A stretch of DNA of 64,000 nt from Glycine soja. Its lineage: Eukaryota; Streptophyta; Magnoliopsida; Fabales; Fabaceae. Positions 37,640 through 49,022 of this stretch are shown here, in pieces. The stretch's first letter is position 1. The number at the start of each line of letters is the position of its first letter. Under the pieces are notes generated by a model, which ran no database searches, was not told where the DNA came from, and worked only from the letters and a program-made list of their open reading frames with translations. The translations under genes were made by a program, and so were the position numbers. The stretch lies in contig NC_041010.1 of the NCBI RefSeq assembly GCF_004193775.1, positions 41,033,562 through 41,097,561 of the forward strand. The letters run 5' to 3'.

Positions 37640-40600
37640 ATGGAACCACAACAAGAAATGGAGTGGAATGAAGCCCAAAAGATTCCAATAAGCGTGGACC
37701 TTATAGTTGTGGCAAAAAAGCAGCTTCAGTTCCTTGCAGCTGTTGATAGGAACCGTCACCTCTATGACGGTCCTGCCCTTGAAAGGGCTATCTATAGGTG
37801 AATATTCTATCAAGTATTTCTTGTATAGTTGTATTTGATGAGGATAGAGTTTCATGCTTAAAATAGTTACAAAGAACAATTTTTTGTCTTTTTTTTCACC
37901 ATGCTTAAGCCAAGAATTCTATATGGCCTTAAGGAAGGACCTTTGCATTCATGTGGAAAGGTCCTTCCTTTACACATGACAGCTTTGCAATGTAGTTCAG
38001 ATGTAGGTGTCATGGATTTTCTCTTCTTATATCTATCAGAAAGTAGGTCATTTTTTAGTTTTTCTTGTGCTGGTTTTGCAACAACAAAAGTGTGTATTCA
38101 GGTACAATGCTTGTTGGCTTCCCTTGCTTGCCAAGCATTCCGAGACTCCCATTTTTGAAGGGCCATTGGAAGTTCCTCTTGACTGTGAATGGGTTTGGCA
38201 CTGTCACAGGCTCAACCCGGTAGGCTAGAGACCGGGAAATATATATATTATTTTCCTGATTATTAGCAATATTGGTTGTTTGATTGAGATGTGTTATTAG
38301 TACTAAAATTTGGTTCATTCTATTTTGCAGGTAAGGTACAAATCTGACTGTGAGGAACTTTATGGACGGGTACTTGACAACTTTGGTGTTGTCTCTACTG
38401 TTGAAAGAATTTGTGGCAGACAAACTGAAGAAATCTGGAATAATCTGTATCCTGATGAGCCCTACAATGTTGATTTGGTTAATCTTCTCCCAGAGGATAT
38501 CTCTGAAAGGATTTCTAATCTTGAAAAATGCACCAACTATGATCTGATTTCAGCTGCTAAGAGGCAGAGCCCATTCTTTTACCAGGTATAGGAGAGTTAA
38601 GAGTTTATCCAGCTGTTCTATTTCACTTTGCATTGCTAAATGCTTGATATGCTCTGTCTCTGCCAAAGTCCTGATTTGAAAGTTAGCATGGTTTAGGCTG
38701 TGTTCAAATAGACTCATCTTCAATTTTATCAATTTGTGATTAACTATATGTTGCTTGCTTTCCAATAGATCCATGTGGTTTCAAAATACATTGTTTTGAG
38801 AATCTCAAGTTCAGTTCAGACTATGCATCATTAATTGTTGGGAAGCATTTCCAAATAACATTAATATCGTTTGTGGTGACGTATGAGTTCAGTGTTCAGT
38901 TATTGGTCTGTTCAGTTTAGTTGAATGACAAACAATTTTGTGAAATTTATTTACCAATGGTCTTTCCTGTGCGTGGCTAGTACATAATGCTGCATCTCTT
39001 CAATGGATTCTATATTTGTCGTCTTTTGTGACAGGTATCAAGAACGCACATGAAAAATGATCTCTTTATCAAGGAATCTGTGGCCAGATACAAAGGGTTT
39101 CTGTATCTCATCAAGAGAAACAAGGAAAAGGGTATAAAACGCTTTTGTGTTCCAACATATGATATTGACCTAATCTGGCATTCTCATCAGTTACATCCAG
39201 TTGCTTATGGTAAAGACCTCAATGAAGCACTTGGAAAAGTATTGGAGCATGATGATACAGACTCAGACAGAACTAAAGGAAAGAAACTGGATGTTGGTTT
39301 TTCTAGAACCACCAAACAGTGGGAAGTCACATTTGGTACAAGATATTGGAAGGCTGGAGCAATGTATAGGGGTAACGCACCGTCCCCTATCACAAGTAAC
39401 CCTTTTTCATCTAGCATTATATGCAAGAAGGTTGTTTCTTCAAATGAGTACCCACAAGAAGTTTTGCTACCAGACCGGAAAGTTATGGAGGTACCCTAAG
39501 ATCTCTTATGTGCATACATATATTAACAAGTCCATGCAACATTTATTGTGTCATGTACAAGAATATGCAAATTTAAGTCCTCGCCACATATCATAAGAAG
39601 ATTGTATTCCTCAGTGGTTTTATGGGATCAACGTTGGTGCAAATGTTTTCTTTCAGATCCCTAGAATAGTTCTGTGTCTTGCAAAGCTTTACATCATAAC
39701 AAGGATATATAAACTGTTTGAATCAAAGACAATTTGAAAGTTGGTTTATAAAGGCTCCAACTGGGTTATGATTTTGTAAGCAGCAAGCTGGTCGTGTTAT
39801 CTGTGCTCTAGAGCTTAAGGGATGACTGTTTAGATAAGGGACTGATCCATGTGCTGCTACAAAATGTAACCGTTCTTCTTGTGTATATAAATAAGACAAG
39901 GAGAGCCGAGAGCCTAGTTGTATTACACTAGTCCCTCTAACAATTTCTCTCTCTGAGTATGTTTGTCTGCTTTGACATAGAACCATAGTTGTTTAGGATA
40001 GCAAAGAAGATGCAATTTAGCAACTAAAAATAAAAATATCTGTGATAGTAATGGCAATCTTTCTTGATTTTGGAGATCTTAATACTGTTCTGCATTGTAT
40101 ATATATAAGCATAAGTAGAATAAACTGAATAACTATCACTGAAACAGCTTCTGTTTATATGAAAGTAGTATTTGACATTTGATTAATTTCCTCTTTCATC
40201 CAACTAGGTTTTCTTGGAGTTCATTGGGGTTAAAAACTTATCAGAGGGACAGGAAGGAGATCTGTCTGTTTTATTTTCCAAATCACAGCCCGATGCATTC
40301 TTTGATGCTAAAAGGAGACTAAGTATTTTATCAGTGTCTAGAGAGAAACAGGTTGCATCTTTCCGATGTGAACCTACAGGAGAGCTGCTTTTTGAACTCA
40401 TGTCCTCTTCTTCTTCCAAGTTATCAATAAGAAAATCAACAAAGACACTCGGTTCTGCATCTTTCTCTATGAAAGACTATCTTGACCCAGTTTCAAAACT
40501 CTATGTTGAGAAATGGTTGGAGTTGGTACCAAGTTCTGATACTACAAGCTCAAAGCCAATCTTGTTACGTGTAGCAATCTCATTTACTGTCCCAGTTCCT

Positions 40601-42367
40601 GCCTCATATACACTTGAAATGACTCAGTCTCGTCCATTTTCCAAAAATACATGTCTCTTCAACCTTCCTGTTAGGCCCCAACATGCTAAAAGCTGGACAC
40701 ATGTCACAGATGAAAATGGCACTAGAATCATCAGCCTTCAAATTAGGTACAGTCTATGATGCACTTTATGCCAGATATCAATAGAAGCTCCCTGCCTAAA
40801 TGTGTTCATCATTTTCTTTTGGTCATGTTGGGGACTGGTCTCTTGGTGATCTTCTTTGCTGCTTGTCTTGTGTCTTTGAAATATCAACTTGCTTTAATTG
40901 CATTTGAATGATGTTCCAACTACCAAGTGCTTGTGGTCATCTAATTCCAAGATTATCAATCAGTTTGATTTATGGAAAATTCCACATAACCTATCTTGCA
41001 TATATTATTCAGAATGACTGCCATTTGTAATGAGGTCTTCTTAATTAATTAAGCTCACAAATGATCTTTCCTATCTCTGATTACATTTTAGGGATTTGAA
41101 GAATGCAATGAACATAGGAAACCCTGGAAAGGAGGTTGTGGGCCTCATGAAGTCTGGTGAAACTCACACTCTTGCTGAGTTTATGGAAAATGGTTGGTCT
41201 GTTTTGGAGAATCTTTGGCTGTTTCACCTTCCAAACAAATCTACAAATGATGGCCATCTCTTTGAGCTTACTGGTGCCAAAACGGTATGCATTTATTCTA
41301 AAGAATTTCCATTTTAAAAATATCTTGTCATGCCAAGAGCTTTCTTGGATCTTGATTACAATGTTCACAAATCCAATAGCATTCAATTCATTAGCTACGC
41401 TGGACATAAGATTGTTAAAGATGAAAATGTGGGAAATGAGATGGATACGAACTTAGTTCTAATGTTAAATTCATGTGATTTTGGTTAAGGTGAGAATTTT
41501 TCCCGGAAGAAAGCTAGACTATGAACTGAGACACAATGGGAAACGGGGAAATGAAATGGATTTCCTAACTGCTGTTGAATTCTCCATTGAAGAACCCTAT
41601 GGCAAAGCAGTGGCATTGCTTGACTTGAGATCTAGACATGTCACGGTACCTTACTTTTTGCCTATTTCAAACATTTTCTATAGAGGCACATTCTTGTTTT
41701 TCATTAGTTAATTTGTTTTCTGCTTTCTTCTCCCTCCTTGTTTTCTAAAATTTGATAGGCAAAGGAAAAGTGGATGGTGCTGCCTGGAATCATTTTGGCT
41801 TTTATTGCTTCTAATATAATAAAAAAGGGAGGATATGAAGGCATCATTGCTGAAAGTAAAGATTTGAAGGTGAATGGGCCAAATGAGGAAAATGAAAAGA
41901 CAGTCTTGAATGGAATGGGGTTGAGTTCTACTAATATGTGCAATGAAGATGAGGGGATAACAAACAAGTCTGAACTTTCCATTGGAGGCTGTGGGAATGC
42001 AATGGAAAGTGGTGGCTGTGGAGGCTGTGGTGCTGGTTGTGGCGGAGGCTGTGGAAATATGATTAAGAGTGGTGGTTGTGGTTCTGGTTGTGGTGGAGGC
42101 TGTGGAAATTTGATTAAGGGTGGTGGTTGTGGCGGTTGTGGTGGTGGTTGTGGCGGAGGCTGTGGAAATATGATTAAGAGTGGTGGTTGTGGTGCTGGTT
42201 GTGGCGGAGGCTGTGGTGGTGGTTGTGGAGGCTGTGGAGGAGGGTGTGGAAATAGGTTGGAGAGTAGTGGCTGTGGTGGTTGTGGGGGAGGTTGTGATGG
42301 TGATCTTATGGATAGTAAATGTGGTATTGATGAACATTTCAATGAAGAGCTAAAGTATGTTTCATGA
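37640..42367 (+). CDS. Glycine-rich domain-containing protein (DUF1399, GRDP family)
   Basis: Member of the plant GRDP family (AtGRDP1/2), linked in Arabidopsis to stress, ABA responses and development; the biochemical role is unclear. Exons 37640-37797, 38102-38219, 38331-38585, 39035-39490, 40208-40746, 41092-41284, 41490-41645 and 41759-42367 are GT-AG and sum to 2484 nt, 827 aa. The N-terminal DUF1399 region carries two copies of a W-H-x-H motif, WHCHRLNP at 85-92 and WHSHQLHP at 225-232, which could bind metal. The middle (about 330-620) is beta-rich. The last exon adds a hydrophobic stretch and, from about residue 701 to 806, a Gly/Cys repeat tail. The ATG at 37640 follows a likely 5' UTR splice acceptor. 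Which GRDP paralogue this is cannot be settled here. Confidence 0.93.
37931..37970. other. Perfect intronic hairpin in GRDP intron 1
   Basis: AAGGAAGGACCTTT (37931-37944) and its exact reverse complement (37957-37970) enclose a 12-nt loop, inside the 37798-38101 intron. The transcript would form a 14-bp perfect stem. The role is unknown. Confidence 0.85.
41991..42300 (+). repeat. Coding repeat: five CGN-led Gly/Cys units
   Basis: In-frame tandem array in the last GRDP exon. Each unit begins with CGN and a short variable tetrapeptide (AMES, MIKS, LIKG, MIKS, RLES) and continues with GGC/GGGC runs. Nucleotide units are GGTGGTTGTGG-like and nearly identical, so copy number may vary between alleles. 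Antisense Pro-rich and Thr-rich ORFs here are shadows. Confidence 0.9.
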
Positions 42368-44446
42368 TTATGCATGTCACTATTGTATTGTATATATGCA
42401 CATGTGTCTATGAGCTTCTCAATATAGCTTCTCTCCCATTGATGTCTTTCTTAGACAGGTAGAAAAATAAGCAGGAGAGAGTTGAATGTGTGATAATCAA
42501 GTAGAGGTAATGACTCTCAGTTAATTACCTGTGTGTCCTTATGCTTTTCTGTTTATGCATGCTTCGATATGTATGGATATTAAGATATTTTCAGGTGGTA
42601 TAGATTCTACCTTTTTTTTTTTATCAGCGTGGTGTAAATTCTACTTGTGTTGCAAAGTTTTTTTTCCCTCATGATGGAATTTATGGATTTTGATAGCTAA
42701 ATTTGCAACTTGCAAAAATATGTTGCTGATTTGCCAAAATTTAACAAAGGAATGTTGTAAACACTATTATTAGGTTGGAAGTGAGTGGGGCCCAACTTTT
42801 TATATAGCTTGATCAAGATTTCTTTTTTAATCTTTTTCTTAGTTTTCTTAAAATATACCCAAACAAAAGAGATTAATTTATACGAAGAGTATTTCTTTTT
42901 TTAGAATTACACTTTATCTTTATTACTCATTTTTTTTTAAATCTAATGGTGATGGTAGTAAGTCACTCATTTTATATGTTAGATTATAATAAAATAAATG
43001 ATGTACATAGCATATGCACAAACTTTATAATGAATAGGCTAGATTATTCATGTTTGGTTATATTTAACAAAATTAACTGAAAAGTTAACTGAAAATTGAA
43101 AGATTAGTCTATTAAAATGAAAGTATTCAGTAAAACTAGTTATTGAAGTAGTTGAAAAGTATAAAATGATAGGAAAAAAATAATAATACCATAATTTATT
43201 TTAAAAAGATAACAAGAAAAATGAATAAATATATTAAGGATAAAAATGAAAAAAAATATAAAAAATTAGAAATTAGTATTTTAAAAAATGATACTTCAAG
43301 TACCATTTCAAAAAACGTTAAAAATTATTTAAAAACTTACTTATCGAATAATCAAATGAGCTTTTCACTAAAAAAGTTAAAAAGCTAAAAACTAACTAAC
43401 ATATTTTATTGAACATAATCTTTATCTTTATTTTAGGTTATAATTTAATCATTTATTTTTTAAAAGGTACAATATAAGGATATGATATAAGGATACAATT
43501 AGATAAAAAAAAAAAAAAAGGATATAATGAGACATGATTAAGTTACATTAGATAAGATAATAAACATACAACAAGACTCGAACTACAATTCGGATTAATC
43601 AGCTTGGCCCATTTGACTCGATCCAATGGGGACTCAACTGCATACAATACAAACTTTTTATTATAATTTTTATGATTTAAAATTAAATTAAAATATAATT
43701 CACATAAAGATAAGGAGAGTGAGAGAAATACATTTTACGCTTATGTATGGAATTCACAAAGATAAAAAAAAGAGACAAAAAATATATAAATATTAAAGTA
43801 ATTAAAATAATAGAAGAAAAAAAAGTATACGGAAAAGAGGATATGAGGTGGATTCAAATCCTAATTAGCTTAATTTTTGGGAATGATATAAATAATATTA
43901 GAAGAAAAATATGAGATATTCATTTTGTGTGTGATTAGGATTCCTGACGAAAATTTATTATTATTTTTGACGGTGACAACTTCCCACCAATAGCATATTT
44001 AAGAAAAAGGTTGGAGTAGGTAATTACAGCATGCAGAAATATTAGTTAATTTCAAAAGACTATAGACTATAGTGTGCCCATAGAGCTTTAGATGATGTCA
44101 CAATGACGGTGAGCCAATTTTCCACATTCCAGATTCAAATTCAAAATGATAAGATGTAAGACAAAGAAAATTGGAGAAACAGAGTGACCCAATTGAATTC
44201 ACAATAATTGTTTACTTTCCACATTACAAATCAAATCACTGGTGAGGCACAACCACACCAAAGACCAAGATGGAAAGAAACCATGTTAATCAAGCACAAA
44301 CATAAGTTCTAGTTCTGGATAAAAGTAAGACTACTATTCAACTAAACATAATGCTAACTGAAGCCCTCTGGAAGCATCACACTGCATATATATTTACTTG
44401 TATCTTCTTCATTTTGTTTTTCCTACTTGCAGCAATTTTGATCACA
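42368..44446. other. Intergenic between GRDP and CYSTM genes
   Basis: 3' UTRs of two converging genes with AT-rich DNA between. It contains one MITE copy (43051-43420). No other gene, RNA or repeat was recognised. Confidence 0.65.
43051..43420. mobile_element. Fold-back MITE family, copy B
   Basis: Begins TGTTTGGTTATATTTAACA and ends TTTTATTGAACATAAT. Aligns by eye with copies at 31590-31952 and in 53412-54018. It contains no ORF. Confidence 0.6.
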
Positions 44447-45178
44447 TCAGATGATACATAAGATTGAGGGATCACAGCAGCACTCATCTATGAGGCAGCA
44501 ACAACACAGAGCTGCAAGACTGAGAAAACAAGAAACGAGAAGAATAGTGTCAATTACACAAAAGAATAGAAGTTGAACACATTTTAAAAAAATAGAAATT
44601 ATTTTTTGTGTTCCTCGTGATAATGATAAAAATAAGGAAACAATATAACTAATTGAAAAAAGAGAGGAGAGAGAGAGTGGGAACTAAGTACTAACCATCC
44701 CTCAAGGAATCCAGTTTGTCTTGTGCGTGGTGGTGGAGCAGCATAATATTGCGGTGGTGCCATCACAGGAGGACCTTGATAATACCCTGCCATAACAAAA
44801 GTTCCCCACAAAGGAAAATAAATAAATTCATAAAGAAAGAAAGAACACAGAACCAAGTTTGGAAAATAGCAACAAAAAAAATGGAATTTTTATCCCGGAA
44901 AAAGGAAAAGGGCAGTTCTCTCCACCATCAACATATCATATGGTAAAAAACAAAGTCTTGTTTCAGAGGATCAAACTTGTGAATATAATATATGATAGAA
45001 CCTCTTGTTTTGATTTATTTGTTTATTAAGACTTTGTAACTCAAAATCAACTTGGCCAGTGGTGGCCATAACATAAGAATAAGATGTTCATGTGTGTGCA
45101 ACGGAGAGATAAATGAAGAGAAGGTTAATTACCCTGACCTTGAGCAGGGTAGGGATAAGCATACTTGGGGTCACTCAT
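44447..45178 (-). CDS. Small cysteine-rich transmembrane module (CYSTM) protein
   Basis: A 69-aa protein in three exons, 45178-45133, 44786-44696 and 44519-44447 (210 nt with stop, all GT-AG). It starts MSDPKYAYPYPAQGQGYY, continues with a Pro/Tyr/Gln-rich stretch, then a RQTGFLEGCLAALCCCCLID segment and CCCDPS near the end. This is the typical CYSTM layout: a flexible Pro-rich N-terminus and a C-terminal Cys-rich hydrophobic segment that inserts in, or is held at, the plasma membrane. Plant members (WIH, PCC1 and relatives) are tied to stress resistance, immunity or megasporogenesis. No single ORF covers it, so simple ORF scans miss it. The exon 3 acceptor was chosen because it restores the family Cys pattern; the alternative AG seven bases further on gives an early stop. 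Confidence 0.9.
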
Positions 45179-48100
45179 TTGTGGCAAAGTAGAGAGTTTT
45201 GTGATTGACTCTACGATATGGATTAGTCCTTTGCGAAAGTGAAACACAAACACAATCTATTATGTGCTTGCTATGCTATATGTACTATATAAGCAGAAGA
45301 AGGAACAACCCCAATTGTGTTTTCTCCACGCGGAAATCTCTAGAGTCTAGCCCTTACCTTGGCTAATTCAACTTGGAGAGGATCCGTGTCCTCATCTATG
45401 AACACTTTTTTTCTTTTTTATAAAGGATAAAGAATATTTTTTTATCTCTTCAAATTAGGAATTGTTTCTTCTAATAGGTTTAGTCCCATTTCAATCTTTC
45501 TAAAATTCTAAAACAAAGATTCTGTATGAAGCATTTGTATAAAAATTTAAACAAAAAAAATAAAATTGGTGATGTATGTTTTCTTTCTTCTTTTTTTTTA
45601 CAAAAAATTGGTGGTACATGTTAAAATACGATATAAACATATTAAATCTATTAATAGAATTAACATACATAATAGTAACATGTTAAAAGTTTAGAGAAAC
45701 TGAAATGGGATGAGTTTTTTAGATAAATCAATTTCAGAAGGATAATAAATATTTTATTTTTTATCTTTCTTTATTACATCATTCTTGAGCCTTATTTTAC
45801 CCTGTTTTCTCTGTAGAGAGAGATAATAAGATATGGTGGTTCCTTAAAAAATATATGGGTTGTATTGCTCAATAAATAATAGATTAACGATTCTTTTCAT
45901 TTGGTCCATGTGATGCGGATTTGGTATTATTAAAGTAATGAACAGATTGCTCATTGCACAAGGATTTAGGCTTGAGGTGTGGGCGTCTTGCCGTTACTTC
46001 TAGATGTTTTTCCTTAATTTTCCATAGTAATTTCTGCTCATGCTTATCATCGCAACTTTGTGCTGGAAAATCTCTACTAAGTAAAATAAACAAATACTAT
46101 TATTTGTTCATTTAAGAAAATACTAACACATAAATTAAATGGTGTGTATTTTTATTTATTTTGAAATTATTTTCAAGTTTTAGATATAATATACTATTAT
46201 TAATTTGTTTCTTGTTTACGGTAAATGTATAAAATATATTAAGAACTAAAGTAAAAATAAAGATATAATTAGAAAGATAACAATTACTCCATTGTCTTAA
46301 ACTTCTAAATGAACAGAAAAATAAAAACAATGTCCTCTTAACTAAATAAAATAAATGGAAGGAATATTTTTTTTAGATTTAAAAGATTTATTAATTATTT
46401 AATGTCTACCTTTTTGAAAATTCTCAATAACCATTTTGAAACGGATGGAACAGGATACCAGAGTAGGAGAAATGGTCTAATAATGGGGTGTTTACTCCCC
46501 AGAAAGAGCCTTAATAGGAGTGACGTTGCCACTAGGTATGAGCTGAATTGCATTTTGTCAAAAAGAAAGCAAAAGCCTTATCTGTCTATGTGCAATGACA
46601 AAGATTGAATTGCAAATTTCAAATTCCTTTGCCAATGAGAATGGATCCACTTTCATCTCCTTTCATACTATACCGCTGCGCCTCAAGAATATTGTTTTCA
46701 AAATTTGATCGAAGCTTATTGAAGGAATACTAGCGAAAGTTTATTGTCCACGTATTCCTCATGCAAGCAGAGAGGATAACCCACTATCAAATATTTGTGA
46801 ATCTCATTACTCGTTAATCTTGTAGGTCTTGTGAACAAACGAAGGAAAAGTAGCAACTAGCAAAAGAATTTTTCATATATAATATTACGGGAGAAAATCA
46901 TCCAACAGAAAATGAAATAATACATCTAATTAAGAGTTTATACCGCTGTATATTATAAGAGTAAAAAACAGTTATTATGCGGTTATCAATTAAGACTTGC
47001 ATATTAACTAAATATTATTACTAGAAAATATAAATTATCAATATCTCATTTTTTTAATCACATTTTTTTCTATCTAAAAAATTTTAATTCGAAATCTTAC
47101 TTAACAAAATTAAATTCAGAGTTCTCTTTTTTGTTTTAATATTGAGTGTTCACTTAAATAACGAATTATTGATAATCATATTTTTTTTTTAATCATTCGC
47201 TGTGAGACACATCTGATACACATCTAAAATTTATACATCACATCAAAGCTTTGGCTTTGGTCAATAGTTAATTCCACTTTTTTTTTCACTCTTATTGTTC
47301 TGATTTAGCTTACGTAATTTGGTGTGAGATGATGTTTAGCAAATATATTTCGTAAAAATTGTTAAAAAGTATATTAGTTGAAACTTGAAAGAGAATTTAA
47401 AAATTTCCTATATGAAAAATTTAACAGTAACGATTAACGAAAAAGGAAAATTAAGTGAGAGAGAATAAAATAAGATACTAATCGCTATCAAATCAATAAA
47501 CTCTAAATTAATTAATACATATTCATATGCTTTAAATTAAGCTTTGATTTGGGTAATTGGTGAATATATATTTAAGTTTTTCAGGAAATTAGTGTGCCTA
47601 ATCACATTTTTCCTTAATAATTTTTGCTTTATCAGAAAAATACACATAAAGCCAAATGAAAAGGACACTTGAGTTTTCAACTGCTTAGATGCTGATTTTT
47701 GAAGGAGTTTGATGTTGACTGTTATAGAGACTAAAACTTCCAAATAACATGACGACGAGATGGGGAATTGGGGTAGTTGGTGCTTAATTTTGGTGAAGTA
47801 AGTAACCACATGGAAACCCATTGAAAAGAGGAACATAAAAGATTAAAAAAGTGCATTGATTTGTAATTGTTGCACAGTAGGGCTGAGCAATGATCCCGTC
47901 GTGATTATGTTATTTTTAGAAGGCTAGGTGAAATTTTCGAAAGACCTGCAGTGCAAAACAAATTCTAAGCATTTGCTTTTTCTCTAGTAGCTACGTACGT
48001 ATTAATTGTATGATTGTTGAATTAAATTCATATAAATTCGTAAATATATATACATTACCGGTAGAGCCCACCTCTCAAGAGACACGATGACCATTACAAT

Positions 48101-49022
48101 GTTGATAAAGTATTAGAAATATTTATGAACAAATTGTAGGCAGGCATGAAATTATTCTAATAATATGTTATGCTACTGATAGAATTTTTATTCGATTACA
48201 TTTATATATGACTAATATTTAAATTAAGTTTACTAATTTAGATATATTAATTTCTTTAAATGTTTTTAAATCTATTTATGAAACTTTGTCATTAAGTAAA
48301 CTTTTAAATGAATTTTTAAGTTAGACTAGAAATAATAAAAAAAAGTTAATTAAGACCTTAAAAATTATATTAAATTAAAAAGGCTGAATTCTTAAATTTA
48401 AAAAAAATTAAGCTTTACAAAACTTAACCTAATCTGGTTTATTTTCGAGATGATTTAATTCACACAGTCACATTCTTCAACATATTCTCACTACAATGGC
48501 CATGTCAGTGTCCTAGGATTCTTCACCTCTATCAACATTCGGCAGAATTTAGAAGATTTATTATTAAACTAATGATGATCTAGGGCTAGTTTAATTTCAG
48601 AGAGGTGCTTCCAAACTGACAATCTCCTACTTTGTATTACCTTTGCAGTAGAATAAAAAATATTTTTTTTCAAAAAAATCGGTTAATGGTTTTTTTTTAA
48701 AACCAAGGTTAGCATACCTATCCAAAAAGAGCTTGAGATTCCAACTAGGTTGGCACCCCAAGAAGCATTTCAGAACCATGGCAGCTAACCAAGAAAATAT
48801 TTTCAAATACAAAAAAAAAAAAAAAAAAAAGATAGATACAAAAGACCATGGAGGCAAAACCAAACCCATAGGGAGAAACTAATGATTTATATCAGCAGAA
48901 TGGTTATTACTTATTTGAAAAATTACCTCAAGTCTTCTATTTCTTCTACATCTAAGTTTGAAGTTAAAGACACGTTGCTTGAATGTTTCTTCTGGCTCAT
49001 TAGACTCAGGCCTCGATTTTAT
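45179..49022. other. Intergenic, CYSTM promoter side to TNL pseudogene
   Basis: AT-rich. The CYSTM promoter lies at its left edge. Near 48.7-48.83 kb a less AT-rich block (CTTGAGATTCCAACTAGG, then AACCATGGCAGC) ends in an A-rich run of about 22 bases and may be the 3' end of a retroposed sequence. Short ORFs elsewhere look random. Confidence 0.5.
45285..45292 (-). promoter_or_regulatory. Putative TATA box of the CYSTM gene
   Basis: On the minus strand the sequence is TTATATAG, 107 bp before the ATG at 45178. This places a start site roughly 75-80 nt upstream of the start codon. Confidence 0.5.

Noticed and set aside
41704..42375. Long minus-strand Pro-rich and Thr-rich ORFs
   Set aside because: They lie exactly opposite the Gly/Cys repeat of the GRDP exon, where GGT/TGT-rich codons leave antisense frames open. 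The sense frame is supported by splice sites and family conservation.
44447..44512. Alternative exon 3 acceptor for the CYSTM gene at the AG seven bases further into the exon
   Set aside because: It shifts the frame to an early stop and loses the conserved CCCC and CCCDPS pattern.
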